Of a DNA stretch of 52,882 nt, positions 8,657 to 17,814 are shown one piece after another (position 1 is the first letter of the stretch; each line of letters starts with the position of its first letter). Under the pieces are notes generated by a model. The model saw only the letters and a list, made by a program, of their open reading frames with translations, had not been told where the DNA came from and ran no database searches. Origin of the DNA: Bacillota bacterium (lineage in GTDB: Bacteria; Bacillota; Dethiobacteria; DTU022). The stretch is from positions 1 to 52,882 of the forward strand of contig JAUWPV010000012.1 in assembly GCA_030611385.1 (NCBI GenBank), in the 5' to 3' direction. Made by a program: the position numbers and the translations under genes.

Positions 8657-9248
8657 AATCGCTTTCCTTTCCATTCAACCATGCCGGCACCCGCATACTA
8701 GTCATTAAATCGTACAGTAAATTTAAGGGCAAACCGACTACGTTAAAGTAACAACCTTCGATCTTCTCTACAAACAAGGCTGCCCGACCCTGGATACCAT
8801 AAGCACCGGCCTTATCCAGCGGCTCACCGGTAGCCACATAGGCATCTATCTCGCTTTTTATCAATGGCTTCAACCACACCCTGGTCAGGGAAAAGCCGCT
8901 TTCCTGCTTACCGGAAGAAGCGTCGACAAGAGCCAGCCCGGTCAGCACTTCATGTTCATTACCGCTTAACCGATGCAACATCTGTCTGGCATCTTCCCGA
9001 TCCAGCGGCTTGCCCAATACTTCCTCCCGGTGAAGAACGATTGTATCAGCAGCCAGTATAAAACCTTCTCCAAGGCGACTGGATACCGCAAGAGCCTTTT
9101 TTAAAGCCAGATCGGTAACAGCCTCCTGCGGCGACATGTTACCGTTTATTTCTTCTGTAATGTCAGGAATTTCTATGCTAAATGGTATCCCCGCCTGTCG
9201 AAGAAGTTCAGCCCGACGGGGCGAAGTTGAGGCCAGAATTAGTTTCAT
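8646..9248 (-). CDS. maf: Maf-type nucleoside triphosphate pyrophosphatase
   Basis: This is a cytosolic house-cleaning pyrophosphatase, predicted to act on dTTP, UTP and modified pyrimidine nucleotides. The start LILASTSPRRAELL and the blocks AADTIV, LGKP and AGAYGIQGRAALFVEKI are classic for Maf. Length is 200 residues, normal for the family. The ATG overlaps the upstream gene by 4 bases. maf and radC side by side is a common Firmicute arrangement. Confidence 0.93.
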   Translation of the reverse strand: MKLILASTSPRRAELLRQAGIPFSIEIPDITEEINGNMSPQEAVTDLALKKALAVSSRLGEGFILAADTIVLHREEVLGKPLDREDARQMLHRLSGNEHEVLTGLALVDASSGKQESGFSLTRVWLKPLIKSEIDAYVATGEPLDKAGAYGIQGRAALFVEKIEGCYFNVVGLPLNLLYDLMTSMRVPAWLNGKESDYVK

Positions 9249-9808
9249 TGGATCACACCTGAACCGGTCAGTCTGATCATGCGTTTGGTCACTCCTTCGA
9301 GATAATATGCAGCCAGGCCGGTAAATATACCGGTGGGAACAGAAAGAAGCAGTAATAGCGGTAAATAGCCTTTCAGCAGGGCTGTGCTGGCAATAATCAG
9401 GCTGGCCATGGACAGCTGGGTCAGGTTATGGACGGCTGCGCCGATAACACTGACTGAAATCAAGCTGACCAGGCCTTTTTTGTTTAATAACAGCATAAAT
9501 GCCATTGCCAGGCAGCTCACTAGACCAGCGGTAACGCTAAGCCAAAAACCGAAACCAAAGAGACCGCCGACGAAGAGGCTGCCCAGGATTGATCGGAGGA
9601 TAGAAACAAGAAGCCCACTGCGTAAACCGAATAAAATAAGGGTTAAAAGCGTAATAATGTTGGCCAATCCGAGTCTGACCCCGGGAACCGGCATCGGCAG
9701 CGGCAGCGCTGCTTCGACAGTATGAATAACCACGGCGAAAGTAATCAGCACCGCCAGGTAGGTTAGATAGTTTAAACGATTCCGGAGATTGAGATTTGAG
9801 TTCATCAT
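9245..9808 (-). CDS. Gx transporter family membrane protein (heptaprenyl diphosphate synthase component I-like)
   Basis: This hydrophobic 187-residue protein has about five or six membrane helices and the pattern PGVRLGLANIITL, typical of the Pfam family once called heptaprenyl diphosphate synthase component I and now grouped with Gx transporters related to ECF substrate-binding components. The ATG at 9808 follows AAAGGAAAA; the GTG at 9823 is a weaker alternative. This gene type often sits next to apbE and rnf genes, as it does here. The substrate is unknown. No prenyl synthase motifs (DDxxD) are present. Confidence 0.82.
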   Translation of the reverse strand: MMNSNLNLRNRLNYLTYLAVLITFAVVIHTVEAALPLPMPVPGVRLGLANIITLLTLILFGLRSGLLVSILRSILGSLFVGGLFGFGFWLSVTAGLVSCLAMAFMLLLNKKGLVSLISVSVIGAAVHNLTQLSMASLIIASTALLKGYLPLLLLLSVPTGIFTGLAAYYLEGVTKRMIRLTGSGVIQ

Positions 9809-9875
9809 AAATTTTCCTTTCACAGTGTGCGGAGCTTGCGTTTATAGCGGACCTGCCGGGACGAAATTGATTATC

Positions 9876-10949
9876 TTAAGGGTACAGCTCGACGATATTA
9901 ACTAGGCCGCTGGAAACCAGTATTTCAAGTTCCGGTGTTATAAGAATACCCTCCACACCGGGCAGCTGTTCGATCAAGGCCATCCCTCTGGTCGATCCGA
10001 GGACAAAAACAGCTGTGGAAAGCGCATCGGCTTCAATTGCTGTCTGGGCAATAATTGTTACACTGATTAGCTCCCGGGCCGGCAAGCCGGTTTCCGGATC
10101 AAGAATATGGTGATAGCTGACTCCCTCTTCTTCAAATACGCGTTGATAATCTCCTGAGGTTACTACTGCTCCGCCAATTGCCGGCAGCACAGCAATGATC
10201 TTTTCCTCATCCCGGGGATGGCGTACCCCGATTCGCCACGGGCTACCGTCAGGTTTACTGCCAATCAGACCAATATCACCGCCGGCATTGATAAAGGCAT
10301 GCTCTACACCGGCTGTCATGAGAACTTGCAAGGCCTGATCAACAATGAAACCCTTGGCAATACCACCCAGATCCAAAGACATCCCCTGATGCTGCAAATA
10401 GACAGTAGTTTGTTTCTCATCCACTTCGATCAGGGTATAATCAACCAGCGGGAGGGATTTTATTCGCTCAACTGCGGTGGGCACCCGGTAATTCTGGCCC
10501 AAAAATCCCCATAGATCGATTAAAGGCGCTATAGTTGGATCAAAAGCACCTTCACTCAACCCGGCGTAAATAACTGCTCTTTCGGTAACGTAGAGCACTT
10601 CCGAATCAACCCGGACAGGGCGCAGCCCGGCCGAGTTGTTGATCAGGCTGACATCACTGCCGGCGATACTGCGGCTGAAAAGCGCTTCAAGCAGCTCCAT
10701 TTCATGGACAACATCTTCCCTGATCAGGACAGCCTCTTTGCTGCTGCCACCGGTAAAACGCAGTTCAACTGATGTATCCATGGTCATAAGGTAGTTTACA
10801 TGCAGGTTTTCAGAAGATCTGCTCTGGACTATTAGATAAACAGCAATAACCGTTAAAAAGAAAATCGGAACCAGATAATATGGTTTTAGTGGTTTACAGT
10901 GCAGCGGTGGTTTTTTATCCGCGGTATCCGGATGATTATCTTTTGACAA
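9876..10949 (-). CDS. apbE: FAD:protein FMN transferase
   Basis: ApbE transfers FMN from FAD to a Thr of target proteins such as RnfG, RnfD and NqrBC, outside the cytoplasmic membrane. This 357-residue protein has a membrane anchor near residues 26-44 and then the ApbE fold. Motifs seen are SLINNSAG, GAFDPTIAPLI, LDLGGIAKGFIVDQA, INAGGDI, HHILDPETG and EADALSTAVFVLG. The start is TTG behind AAAGGAG. It lies in the same array as rnfCDGEAB, whose RnfD and RnfG carry flavinylation motifs, so these are the obvious clients. Confidence 0.95.
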   Translation of the reverse strand: MSKDNHPDTADKKPPLHCKPLKPYYLVPIFFLTVIAVYLIVQSRSSENLHVNYLMTMDTSVELRFTGGSSKEAVLIREDVVHEMELLEALFSRSIAGSDVSLINNSAGLRPVRVDSEVLYVTERAVIYAGLSEGAFDPTIAPLIDLWGFLGQNYRVPTAVERIKSLPLVDYTLIEVDEKQTTVYLQHQGMSLDLGGIAKGFIVDQALQVLMTAGVEHAFINAGGDIGLIGSKPDGSPWRIGVRHPRDEEKIIAVLPAIGGAVVTSGDYQRVFEEEGVSYHHILDPETGLPARELISVTIIAQTAIEADALSTAVFVLGSTRGMALIEQLPGVEGILITPELEILVSSGLVNIVELYP

Positions 10950-10960
10950 ATTATACTCCT

Positions 10961-13333
10961 TTAATTAAAACGCCCGTAATAGAAAATAACAAGCAGTACT
11001 ATTCCCAGAACCAGGACTAATAGCAGGTTGTCGAAACTCAGGTGTTTCGTAGTCCATTTGGAAGAATCGCCACGGACTTTTTTACCTTTCTGATCAGCCA
11101 GCCTTTTCTCCATTTGATCCCTGGTCTTTTTACCGGCCTGATCATAAACATTGCTAATAGCCTGATCTAGATCCGCTGTCTGCCTGGCCAGATTTTGGGC
11201 TGCTTTTCCAGTCTTAAGATATGCTGCATTCAAAGCTGAGTCCATATCGCTGGAGCGATCAGCCAGTTTGCGAGCCATTTCACCGGATCTTTCATAGAAA
11301 TCATCGATCTTAGAATCTATATCACTGGAGCGGTCGGCCAGCTTGCGGGCTATCTCTCCAGACTTTTCATAGAATTCATCGATCCTGGAATCAATGTCAC
11401 TCGAGCGGTCAGCAAGTGTACGGGCCATTATCCCTGATTTTTCGTAAAACCTGTCCAGCCCTGAGTCAAGAGTGCCGATAAAACTGCACCAAGCCCTGGC
11501 TACAACTCCGGATCGATTGTATGCATTATCAACAGAAGAGTCAACCAGCACTCCGGCCCGGCCAGTAAGATCGATCAGCCAGTGGGTAAGCGGCTGATAG
11601 ATCAGGGTGTGAATACTAAGCCACCATGGCGGCTTCCAATCAAACCAGCGTCGATAAACCCCGGGTAAATAGATAACCAGAGTCAGAACTACAACGATCA
11701 ACATTGCTTCCAGGGGGGCCCATTCGAAAAATTTAAAATGATAGAGATGATCCATGCCGTATCCCGCATAGTTGAGCAACTCTGCGGCGGGAACAAGAAT
11801 ACGCTCAAGAATCAGATTCGGAAAAATACCGATAACGATAATAATCACGGCAAAGCTACTCAGGACAATATTGATCGAAGGTGACAGCTTATAGCTGCGA
11901 TCCAGCTTTTCCGGTACGGGCCCGAGGAAAATCCCCCGGAAGAGCTTGATGAAATAACAGATTGTTAACGCACTGGTCAGGATAAATATTTTTTCAGCCA
12001 GTTCAATACTGAAAAGGTCATTGTACTTGATTGCAATCAGAAGAGAATCATGAACCAGAGTCTTGCTGGGATAACCGTTAAAACCGGGGATACCGGCAAT
12101 GCCACAAGCTGCAATAATAAAGGTAATGGCAACCAGGGGCATTTTCCTGAGCATTCCGCCCAAGCGGGAAAGCTCAAGTTCGTGAGTGTACAGATAAATG
12201 GTTCCAACCATCATAAAGAGTCCGGCTTTGAAAAAAGCATGGTTGATGATATGGTAGAGAGCCCCGGCAAAACCCATGGCACCTTCCAGACCCATGAAAG
12301 TAGCTACCCCCAACCCTGTAGCAATATAGCCGATCTGGCTGACGCTGCTGTAGGCCAGTATTCTTTTCATATTACTATTCAGAAGGGCCATTATTGCTCC
12401 GGCCAGCATGGTCACCAGGCCGATCCACATCAATGCGTTACCAATCATAAAAAGATATGATGTTTCAGCGACACTGACTCCTTCCGGAGAAGAAAAAAGG
12501 ATCAGTGAGACCCTTAAAATACCGTAAGCCCCAGCTTTAATCATGATTCCGGAAAGCAGGGCACTGGCCGGGGAAGGAGCCACCGGGTGGGCCAGAGGCA
12601 GCCATATATGCAGGGGCACCAAGCCGGCCTTGATCCCGAAACCGATCAGAAAAAGGATATAAATAATCGTCCTCTGTTCGCCAAGCTGTCCGAGAACCGG
12701 AGCAATATCGACTGAACCGGTAGCGCTATAGAGCAGCATAATGGCAAATAGCAGGGAAAGTCCGCCGGCAATACCCAGGTAGATGTACAGAGTACCCGCT
12801 TTCATTGCCTCATAGCCCTGTTCATGAATAACCAGAACATATGAACTTAAAGTCATTAGCTCGAAAAAAAGAAAAAGAGTAAAAAAATCACCAGCCATGA
12901 CTACACCGAGGGTAGCACCGAGGGTAATAATGAGGTAACTGTAGTAACGGCGTCGGTTATGCTCGTGATCCATGTAGGTAAATGAAAATAGTGTAGCCAA
13001 GAACCAGACCAGGGCAATTAAAAAAGCAAAGATCCAGCTGATCAGATCAACTTCAAAAAAGAGGCCCATCTGCATAACATGGATCAGATCATAGCAGACT
13101 GTCCCGGTCAGAGCGAGTGGGAAAAGCATGATCACCCCGACCAAAGCAATCAGTGAGGCAATCAGGGCACAGGCCTTACGGACCGTCTCCCAGCAGTTTT
13201 TAAGAAAATAGGTCCCTATCCCGATCAGTATTGGTAAGAGGATAATCCATAGCGGTAAACTGGAATAGTAAAGCTGGCTAACCTTAGCAATGTGTTCCGG
13301 GGCCGAGGCAAACAAACTAGAGGCCCCCCCCAT
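10961..13333 (-). CDS. Mrp/complex I-type antiporter subunit with C-terminal 25-residue repeat tail
   Basis: This 790-residue membrane protein belongs to the proton-antiporter family (MrpA/MrpD, NuoL). Residues 1-about 590 carry the antiporter core, with the conserved blocks FFELMTLSSYVLV, FLIGFGIKAGLVPLHIWLP and AHPVAPSPASALLSG. Residues 597-748 consist of six tandem units of about 25 residues (consensus SxIDxFYEKSGExARKLADR, then SSDID). They are followed by a basic linker and a final membrane helix at about 768-785. This layout recalls the lateral helix and last helix of NuoL, but the repeats are not a known NuoL feature. The start overlaps the upstream antiporter gene by 17 bases within a run of eight G. 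Confidence 0.87.
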   Translation of the reverse strand: MGGASSLFASAPEHIAKVSQLYYSSLPLWIILLPILIGIGTYFLKNCWETVRKACALIASLIALVGVIMLFPLALTGTVCYDLIHVMQMGLFFEVDLISWIFAFLIALVWFLATLFSFTYMDHEHNRRRYYSYLIITLGATLGVVMAGDFFTLFLFFELMTLSSYVLVIHEQGYEAMKAGTLYIYLGIAGGLSLLFAIMLLYSATGSVDIAPVLGQLGEQRTIIYILFLIGFGIKAGLVPLHIWLPLAHPVAPSPASALLSGIMIKAGAYGILRVSLILFSSPEGVSVAETSYLFMIGNALMWIGLVTMLAGAIMALLNSNMKRILAYSSVSQIGYIATGLGVATFMGLEGAMGFAGALYHIINHAFFKAGLFMMVGTIYLYTHELELSRLGGMLRKMPLVAITFIIAACGIAGIPGFNGYPSKTLVHDSLLIAIKYNDLFSIELAEKIFILTSALTICYFIKLFRGIFLGPVPEKLDRSYKLSPSINIVLSSFAVIIIVIGIFPNLILERILVPAAELLNYAGYGMDHLYHFKFFEWAPLEAMLIVVVLTLVIYLPGVYRRWFDWKPPWWLSIHTLIYQPLTHWLIDLTGRAGVLVDSSVDNAYNRSGVVARAWCSFIGTLDSGLDRFYEKSGIMARTLADRSSDIDSRIDEFYEKSGEIARKLADRSSDIDSKIDDFYERSGEMARKLADRSSDMDSALNAAYLKTGKAAQNLARQTADLDQAISNVYDQAGKKTRDQMEKRLADQKGKKVRGDSSKWTTKHLSFDNLLLVLVLGIVLLVIFYYGRFN
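11090..11545 (-). repeat. six in-frame tandem repeats of about 75 bp coding for 25-residue units
   Basis: Units start at residues 597 (27 residues, degenerate), 624, 649, 674, 699 and 724 of the antiporter protein. Units 2-4 are nearly identical (FYEKSG or FYERSG, then ARxLADRSSD). The outer units are more diverged. Twenty-five residues equals seven helical turns, so the pattern repeats in phase along one continuous amphipathic helix. Confidence 0.85.
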
Positions 13334-14828
13334 GTAGTAGAAACGCTGCCGTCAGACGCGACAGGGTATAAACAATATTGTTTGGTGTTAAACCGAAAAT
13401 GATAGTACACAGGGCCAGAATAATCATTGCGGACAACATACGCGGCGATGCTTCTGCTATAGTGAAATGAAGTTTGTCATGACTATGAAGATCATAATTA
13501 CTCCCGTCTGGCAGTTCGAAATAGGCCGGAATAATAATCGGCAAGTAATAAAGAGCATTCAGGAGGCTACTAACCAGCAACACAAAAACATATAGAGGCA
13601 TGTTCGCATCAAGGGCACCCAAGGCCAAAGTCCACTTGCTTAAAAAACCGTTCAGCGGTGGTATGCCGATCATGGCCAGAGCAGCGATAGAAAAACAGCC
13701 CATGGTTACAGGCATCTGCCGGCCAATACCCTTCAAGTCGGCAATCTGGCGTTTGCCGGTTTTCCAGATGATCGCTCCGGCTGCAAGGAAGAGTGTGCTC
13801 TTCATAAAAGCATGGCTGAATATATGAAAAACCGCGCCGATTACTGCATTACTATTGAGAATACTTAACCCGAGCAAAACATAACCTAACTGGCTAATGC
13901 TAGAATAAGCAAGACGACGCTTGATGTCGGTTTGGGTCAGGGCAACTGCTGAACCGAGCAGAATAGTGATTACCGCCAGCACACTTAAAACATGATCCCA
14001 ACCGCTGCTCTGCAGCAGGTCCGGTGAAAAAACGTAAAAGATTACCCGCACTATACCGTAAGCGCCGGTTTTCAGCATTACCCCAGAGAGCAAAGCGCTG
14101 GCCGGAGATGGAGCCACCGGGTGAGCATCAGGCAGCCAGACATGTAGAGGGAACATACCCGCTTTCATGCCAAAGCCAATCAAAAAACAGATAAAAGCAA
14201 GAAACGCCAGCAGAGAACTTTCGTGAATAATCTCCCCCACACCCAGCGAAACGGTTCCACCTAACTCAAAGACGATGATTATGCCGAAAAAGATGGCCAA
14301 CCCACCGATGATGGTCATTACCAGGTATTTATACCCTGCTTTTAATGCTTCCTCTGTTTCTTCATGAATGATCAGGATATAAGCAATTAACGACATTAAT
14401 TCAAAAAAGACAAAGAGGCTGAAAAGATCTCCGGCAAAAAAGATACCCTGGCAGCTGCCGAGGGTAAAGATTAGCACCGGATAATAGCGACTGGTGGCAT
14501 GTTCTTTAGCCATATAGTCGATTGAATAAACAGTGCACAAAAACCAGATAAAAGAAGCCAGGGCAGCAAGGCAAAAGCTTAAAAGATCAAGCCGCAGTGA
14601 TATTTCGAGGTTCGGTAATATTTCAAACAGCTTATGCTGGACTACCCCTCCGCCGGCTATAGTGGGATAAAGGGATAAGGTTAACAAGAAGGCAATCGCA
14701 GAAGTTGCTACAGCCAGGATATTACGTAATTTATCCGAAACCCGGCTGGAATACAGGATGATCGGAGTCATAATGATCGGAAATGCCACGATAAAGATTA
14801 TAATTGTAATAATTGTTGTGTTATCCAA
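13317..14828 (-). CDS. Mrp-type cation/proton antiporter subunit (MrpD-like, second copy)
   Basis: This is an antiporter-family membrane protein of about 503 residues with 14 or so predicted helices. It carries the hallmark segment FLIGFGMKAGMFPLHVWLPDAHPVAPSPASALLSG, quoted here only as its family pattern (conserved Lys in GMKAG, and the H/P-rich loop). I chose the TTG at 14828, behind GGAGGTGG, over the TTG at 14843 that lies inside that ribosome site. It ends HGGGL inside a G run that also contains the start of the next antiporter gene. It is one of three such subunits in a row. Confidence 0.88.
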   Translation of the reverse strand: MDNTTIITIIIFIVAFPIIMTPIILYSSRVSDKLRNILAVATSAIAFLLTLSLYPTIAGGGVVQHKLFEILPNLEISLRLDLLSFCLAALASFIWFLCTVYSIDYMAKEHATSRYYPVLIFTLGSCQGIFFAGDLFSLFVFFELMSLIAYILIIHEETEEALKAGYKYLVMTIIGGLAIFFGIIIVFELGGTVSLGVGEIIHESSLLAFLAFICFLIGFGMKAGMFPLHVWLPDAHPVAPSPASALLSGVMLKTGAYGIVRVIFYVFSPDLLQSSGWDHVLSVLAVITILLGSAVALTQTDIKRRLAYSSISQLGYVLLGLSILNSNAVIGAVFHIFSHAFMKSTLFLAAGAIIWKTGKRQIADLKGIGRQMPVTMGCFSIAALAMIGIPPLNGFLSKWTLALGALDANMPLYVFVLLVSSLLNALYYLPIIIPAYFELPDGSNYDLHSHDKLHFTIAEASPRMLSAMIILALCTIIFGLTPNNIVYTLSRLTAAFLLHGGGL

Positions 14829-14915
14829 GGCAACCACCTCCAAAATCCATTATAGCGCATTCTAACCATTATTACCTGAATATTTCTACTAACATGTCAA
14901 AGTATTTCCCTTTTC

Positions 14916-16394
14916 TCAGAATAGAACAGTAATCGACTTTTCCAGCAGTGTGATTACCGGTTTAGAGAAGATACCAGAAATAACGATAAAGATCATACCA
15001 ATAACCAGGGAAACCAACATGAACCGCGGCACCGGTTTTGCCTTAAATTTAAAATCTTCCTGATGCATAAATGCATTGACCACAATCGGCATGTAGTAAA
15101 TTGCATTTAACAAACTGCTTGCCAGGATTACAAGAACAAAAAACGGGCGGCCGATTTCAAGCGCGCCGAGAGCTAAGTACCATTTACTGATCAAACCCCC
15201 GGTTCCCGGAATACCGATCATCGAGGCGCTGCCGATCGTAAAAGCGAGCATAGTTATAGGAAGTACCCTCCCGATACCAGCCAGATCTTTGATCTGACGA
15301 ACGCCTGTCGAATAAATGATTACTCCCGCTACCATAAAAAGCATTGCTTTCGTCACTGCATGGACCATGATGTGATAAAAGCTGCCAACCAGAGCCAGGT
15401 CTTGATTGAAGCCTATACCCATAAATATATAACCGATCTGGCCAATACTGGAATAGGCAAGCATCTTTTTTAAATCGGTCTGCAGCATCGCATAAATAGA
15501 GCCAAACATTGTTCCCAGAGACGCTAACCAGAGAATAATTTCGTTAAGGGGAACTATCTCCAGCAGTTCCCGGGGGAAAACCTGGTAGAAAATCAGGAAA
15601 AGAGTAAAAGCATATATTTTTATAACCAGACCAGAGAGCATTGCACTTGAAGAAGATGGAGCCGAGGCATGGGCATCAGGCAACCAGACATGCAAAGGAA
15701 AAAGAGCAGCTTTTATGCCGAATGCGACAATAAAGAGAGCAGCGGCCGCAAATATATTACGCGGGTAAAGAGTCAGGGCTTCGGCAAGTTCAACCTGCAA
15801 TAAGCTGTAGTTCAGGTAACCGGTGGCCATGTAGAGCATGGCCACGCCGAGTAAAAAACAGCCGGTTCCCATAGCGCTCAGAATCAGGTATTTAAAACTG
15901 GCTTCAAAGCATTCCCGATCTTCTTTTATTGAGATAATCGCGCAGGCTGAGATAGCACATATTTCCATCAACACAAATAGGTTGAAGAGGTCATTTGTCA
16001 AAGCCATTCCAGCCATGGAACCGACCAGAAGGGCATAGAGGGTGTAATACCAACCGATTACTTCTTTTTTTAGTTCATGTTTCAGATCACCGACAGCATA
16101 GACAAAAATCCACAAGCTGACACTAATCACAATTAATAAAATATAGAGCCGTAGAGGATCGGCTTTAAATTCTATGCCCCAGGGAGGCGGCCACCCGCCC
16201 ATATGGTAAAGAACTGTCCCGGTTTGTTGAACTTTGACCAGCAGGGTTACAGTCATGACCAGGGCCGCTGCAAGGGCAGCAGTTACAAACGGCGCGGAAA
16301 ATTTTTCGGCCCAGCGAAACAGCAGGGGAGAAAAAAAGGCGGCAAAAAAAAGAACTATCACGATCAAGGCTGGGAAATGATCAGCAAACCCCAC
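14916..16394 (-). CDS. mrpD: Mrp-type Na+/H+ antiporter subunit D
   Basis: This 492-residue antiporter subunit directly follows mrpC, the usual place of MrpD. Conserved blocks are ALFPLHVWLPDAHASAPSS, LAYSSIGQIGYIFMGIG and GIPGTGGLISKWYLALGAL. The start is GTG, sharing one base with the mrpC stop, preceded by AGGAG. Lys and His residues in the central helices needed for proton relay are present. It is the first of the three large subunits in transcription order and the best match to canonical MrpD. Confidence 0.9.
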   Translation of the reverse strand: MGFADHFPALIVIVLFFAAFFSPLLFRWAEKFSAPFVTAALAAALVMTVTLLVKVQQTGTVLYHMGGWPPPWGIEFKADPLRLYILLIVISVSLWIFVYAVGDLKHELKKEVIGWYYTLYALLVGSMAGMALTNDLFNLFVLMEICAISACAIISIKEDRECFEASFKYLILSAMGTGCFLLGVAMLYMATGYLNYSLLQVELAEALTLYPRNIFAAAALFIVAFGIKAALFPLHVWLPDAHASAPSSSSAMLSGLVIKIYAFTLFLIFYQVFPRELLEIVPLNEIILWLASLGTMFGSIYAMLQTDLKKMLAYSSIGQIGYIFMGIGFNQDLALVGSFYHIMVHAVTKAMLFMVAGVIIYSTGVRQIKDLAGIGRVLPITMLAFTIGSASMIGIPGTGGLISKWYLALGALEIGRPFFVLVILASSLLNAIYYMPIVVNAFMHQEDFKFKAKPVPRFMLVSLVIGMIFIVISGIFSKPVITLLEKSITVLF

Positions 16395-16762
16395 TATTCC
16401 TGGCTCCTTATCTCACAAATTTCATCGTAGTCACATGTTCCATAATAGCGATATATTTTTACGACCAAACTCAATGCGTAAGCCGTCACGCTGACCGCAA
16501 CCACAATCCCCGTTAAGATAAGGGCCCCCGGTAGGGGGTTAACATAGATTGTCTCTGCGCCTTCTTTAATGATTGGCGCCTGACCGCCATCGCTATAACC
16601 GATGGCAACAAACAATAAAAACACCGAGGTATCCATTATATTCATAGCAATAATCTTTTTGATCATGTTCGAATGAGTTAACATCGTATACATGCCGATT
16701 ACAAAAAGGATAATTGCCACCATGTAATAATAGTTTTCGATGATTCCATTCAGGACTTCCAT
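16394..16762 (-). CDS. mrpC: Mrp-type Na+/H+ antiporter subunit C (NuoK-like)
   Basis: This is a small three-helix membrane protein of 122 residues homologous to NuoK. The block GMYTMLTHSNMIKKIIAMNIMDTSVFL and the later PLPGALILTGIVVAVS are typical of MrpC (positions about 19-90). The ATG at 16762 lies just after the mrpB stop; the TTG at 16780 is possible but would overlap mrpB. It works with MrpD and MrpA-type subunits in the membrane. Confidence 0.92.
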   Translation of the reverse strand: MEVLNGIIENYYYMVAIILFVIGMYTMLTHSNMIKKIIAMNIMDTSVFLLFVAIGYSDGGQAPIIKEGAETIYVNPLPGALILTGIVVAVSVTAYALSLVVKIYRYYGTCDYDEICEIRSQE

Positions 16763-16763
16763 C

Positions 16764-17174
16764 CTATTTTTCACCCTCAATAATATTATAAAAAAGTGTA
16801 ACGATCGTGCTGGCCACTTTGATCCCTACAAATACAGTGATAATCAATATCGCACCGGCGCTGAAAAGTTCCCCGGCCTGACCGATCGGAAAACCGGCTG
16901 CCTGGTTGGCCAGGTAGTTACCACCGAAAATAATCGCTACAAGGCCGGTTAAGAGAAAGCCAAGGACACCACCGCTTTCCAGGATTGAGGCAGTCTGGTG
17001 TGAAATTTGCTTTACCCCGGCTTCAAGATTGAAAGAGAGTGCGATAAGGATCAGGCTGGCACCGAAAATAGCCCCGCCTGAAAATCCACCACCCGGCGAG
17101 AGATGCCCGTGCAGGATAACGTAGATTCCATATACCTGGATAAAAGGAGTGACCAGGCGGCTCGTAATGCGCAC
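16764..17174 (-). CDS. mrpB: Mrp-type Na+/H+ antiporter subunit B
   Basis: This MrpB protein of about 136 residues has the family hallmark HGHLSPGGGFSGGAIF near residues 22-37 and four predicted helices. The GTG at 17174 is the only standard start nearby, yet the ribosome site AGAGGGG lies about 23 bases upstream of it. The reading frame stays open upstream, and residues matching the usual MrpB N-terminus (…EDQIVRITSRL) are encoded before the GTG. An ATC or ATA codon closer to the ribosome site might be the real start. Confidence 0.9.
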   Translation of the reverse strand: MRITSRLVTPFIQVYGIYVILHGHLSPGGGFSGGAIFGASLILIALSFNLEAGVKQISHQTASILESGGVLGFLLTGLVAIIFGGNYLANQAAGFPIGQAGELFSAGAILIITVFVGIKVASTIVTLFYNIIEGEK

Positions 17175-17209
17175 AATTTGGTCTTCGATTGCTATCTGCC
17201 CCTCTGCAC

Positions 17210-17548
17210 TTAATGAGATTTAAGGGTGGCAATTACAGCAGCGATTGCTACAAATAAAACTGTCGCTTCACCAAGGGTATCGAAAGCGCGATAATCAATA
17301 ATCACGCTGCTGACAATATTTACTGCTCCTGTTTCGGCTACACCGGCCTCGAGGTATCTCTGTGGCACTTCGTTAAAAGCAGGATTGTCCGGACTGCCGA
17401 AAGGAGGCATTTCGGCCACGGTGAAACTAAAGAGAAAAATAATTAAACCCAGCAGGTATAAAGTTAAAATAGTTTTAACCTCAACGCCTTTGAAGAACCT
17501 GAGAAACAGGGTTAATATAACCAGAAATAAAAGAAATATATAGATCAT
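17210..17548 (-). CDS. MbhE-like subunit (equivalent to the last part of MrpA)
   Basis: This 112-residue membrane protein matches the stand-alone MbhE/hydrogenase subunit E family, which corresponds to the C-terminal end of fused MrpA. It starts with a hydrophobic segment, then a loop with NIVSSVIIDYRAFDTLGEATVLFVAIAA, the typical conserved end (Asp-Tyr-Arg-x-Phe-Asp-Thr). The ATG has GGGGAGAG upstream. It lies between the DUF4040 subunit and mrpB. Confidence 0.87.
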   Translation of the reverse strand: MIYIFLLFLVILTLFLRFFKGVEVKTILTLYLLGLIIFLFSFTVAEMPPFGSPDNPAFNEVPQRYLEAGVAETGAVNIVSSVIIDYRAFDTLGEATVLFVAIAAVIATLKSH

Positions 17549-17574
17549 CTGTTTAAACTCTCCCCGGTTCTAAA

Positions 17575-17814
17575 TTATTCAGCCCGCCTGGTTTTACTGA
17601 TAGCAGCAATCATCAGCAAAGTAGCCACGCCGGTTCCCAGTGCCGCTTCAACCATCGCCACATCGGGGGCGCTGAGCTGCTGCCAGATGATCGCCATGAT
17701 TAACCCAAAAGAAGAAAAGAGGATCACTGCGCTCAGCAAATCACGGATATAAGCCACACCAATAGCGCATACAACCAAAAATAGCAGCAGGAGCACATTG
17801 AGCAATTCAGTCAT
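17575..17814 (-). CDS. DUF4040/MbhD-like subunit (part of MrpA C-terminus)
   Basis: This 79-residue, three-helix protein has the DUF4040 pattern YIRDLLSAVILFSSFGLIMAI and APDVAMVEAALG. It corresponds to the MbhD segment that is fused into MrpA in Bacillus. It overlaps mrpG by 8 bases. Having this and the MbhE piece as separate genes is the archaeal Mbh-like arrangement. Confidence 0.87.
   Translation of the reverse strand: MTELLNVLLLLFLVVCAIGVAYIRDLLSAVILFSSFGLIMAIIWQQLSAPDVAMVEAALGTGVATLLMIAAISKTRRAE

Noticed and set aside
10217-10514. Plus-strand open frames within apbE and other minus-strand genes
   Set aside because: Their proteins lack motifs or ribosome sites and overlap strongly supported genes; treated as shadow frames.
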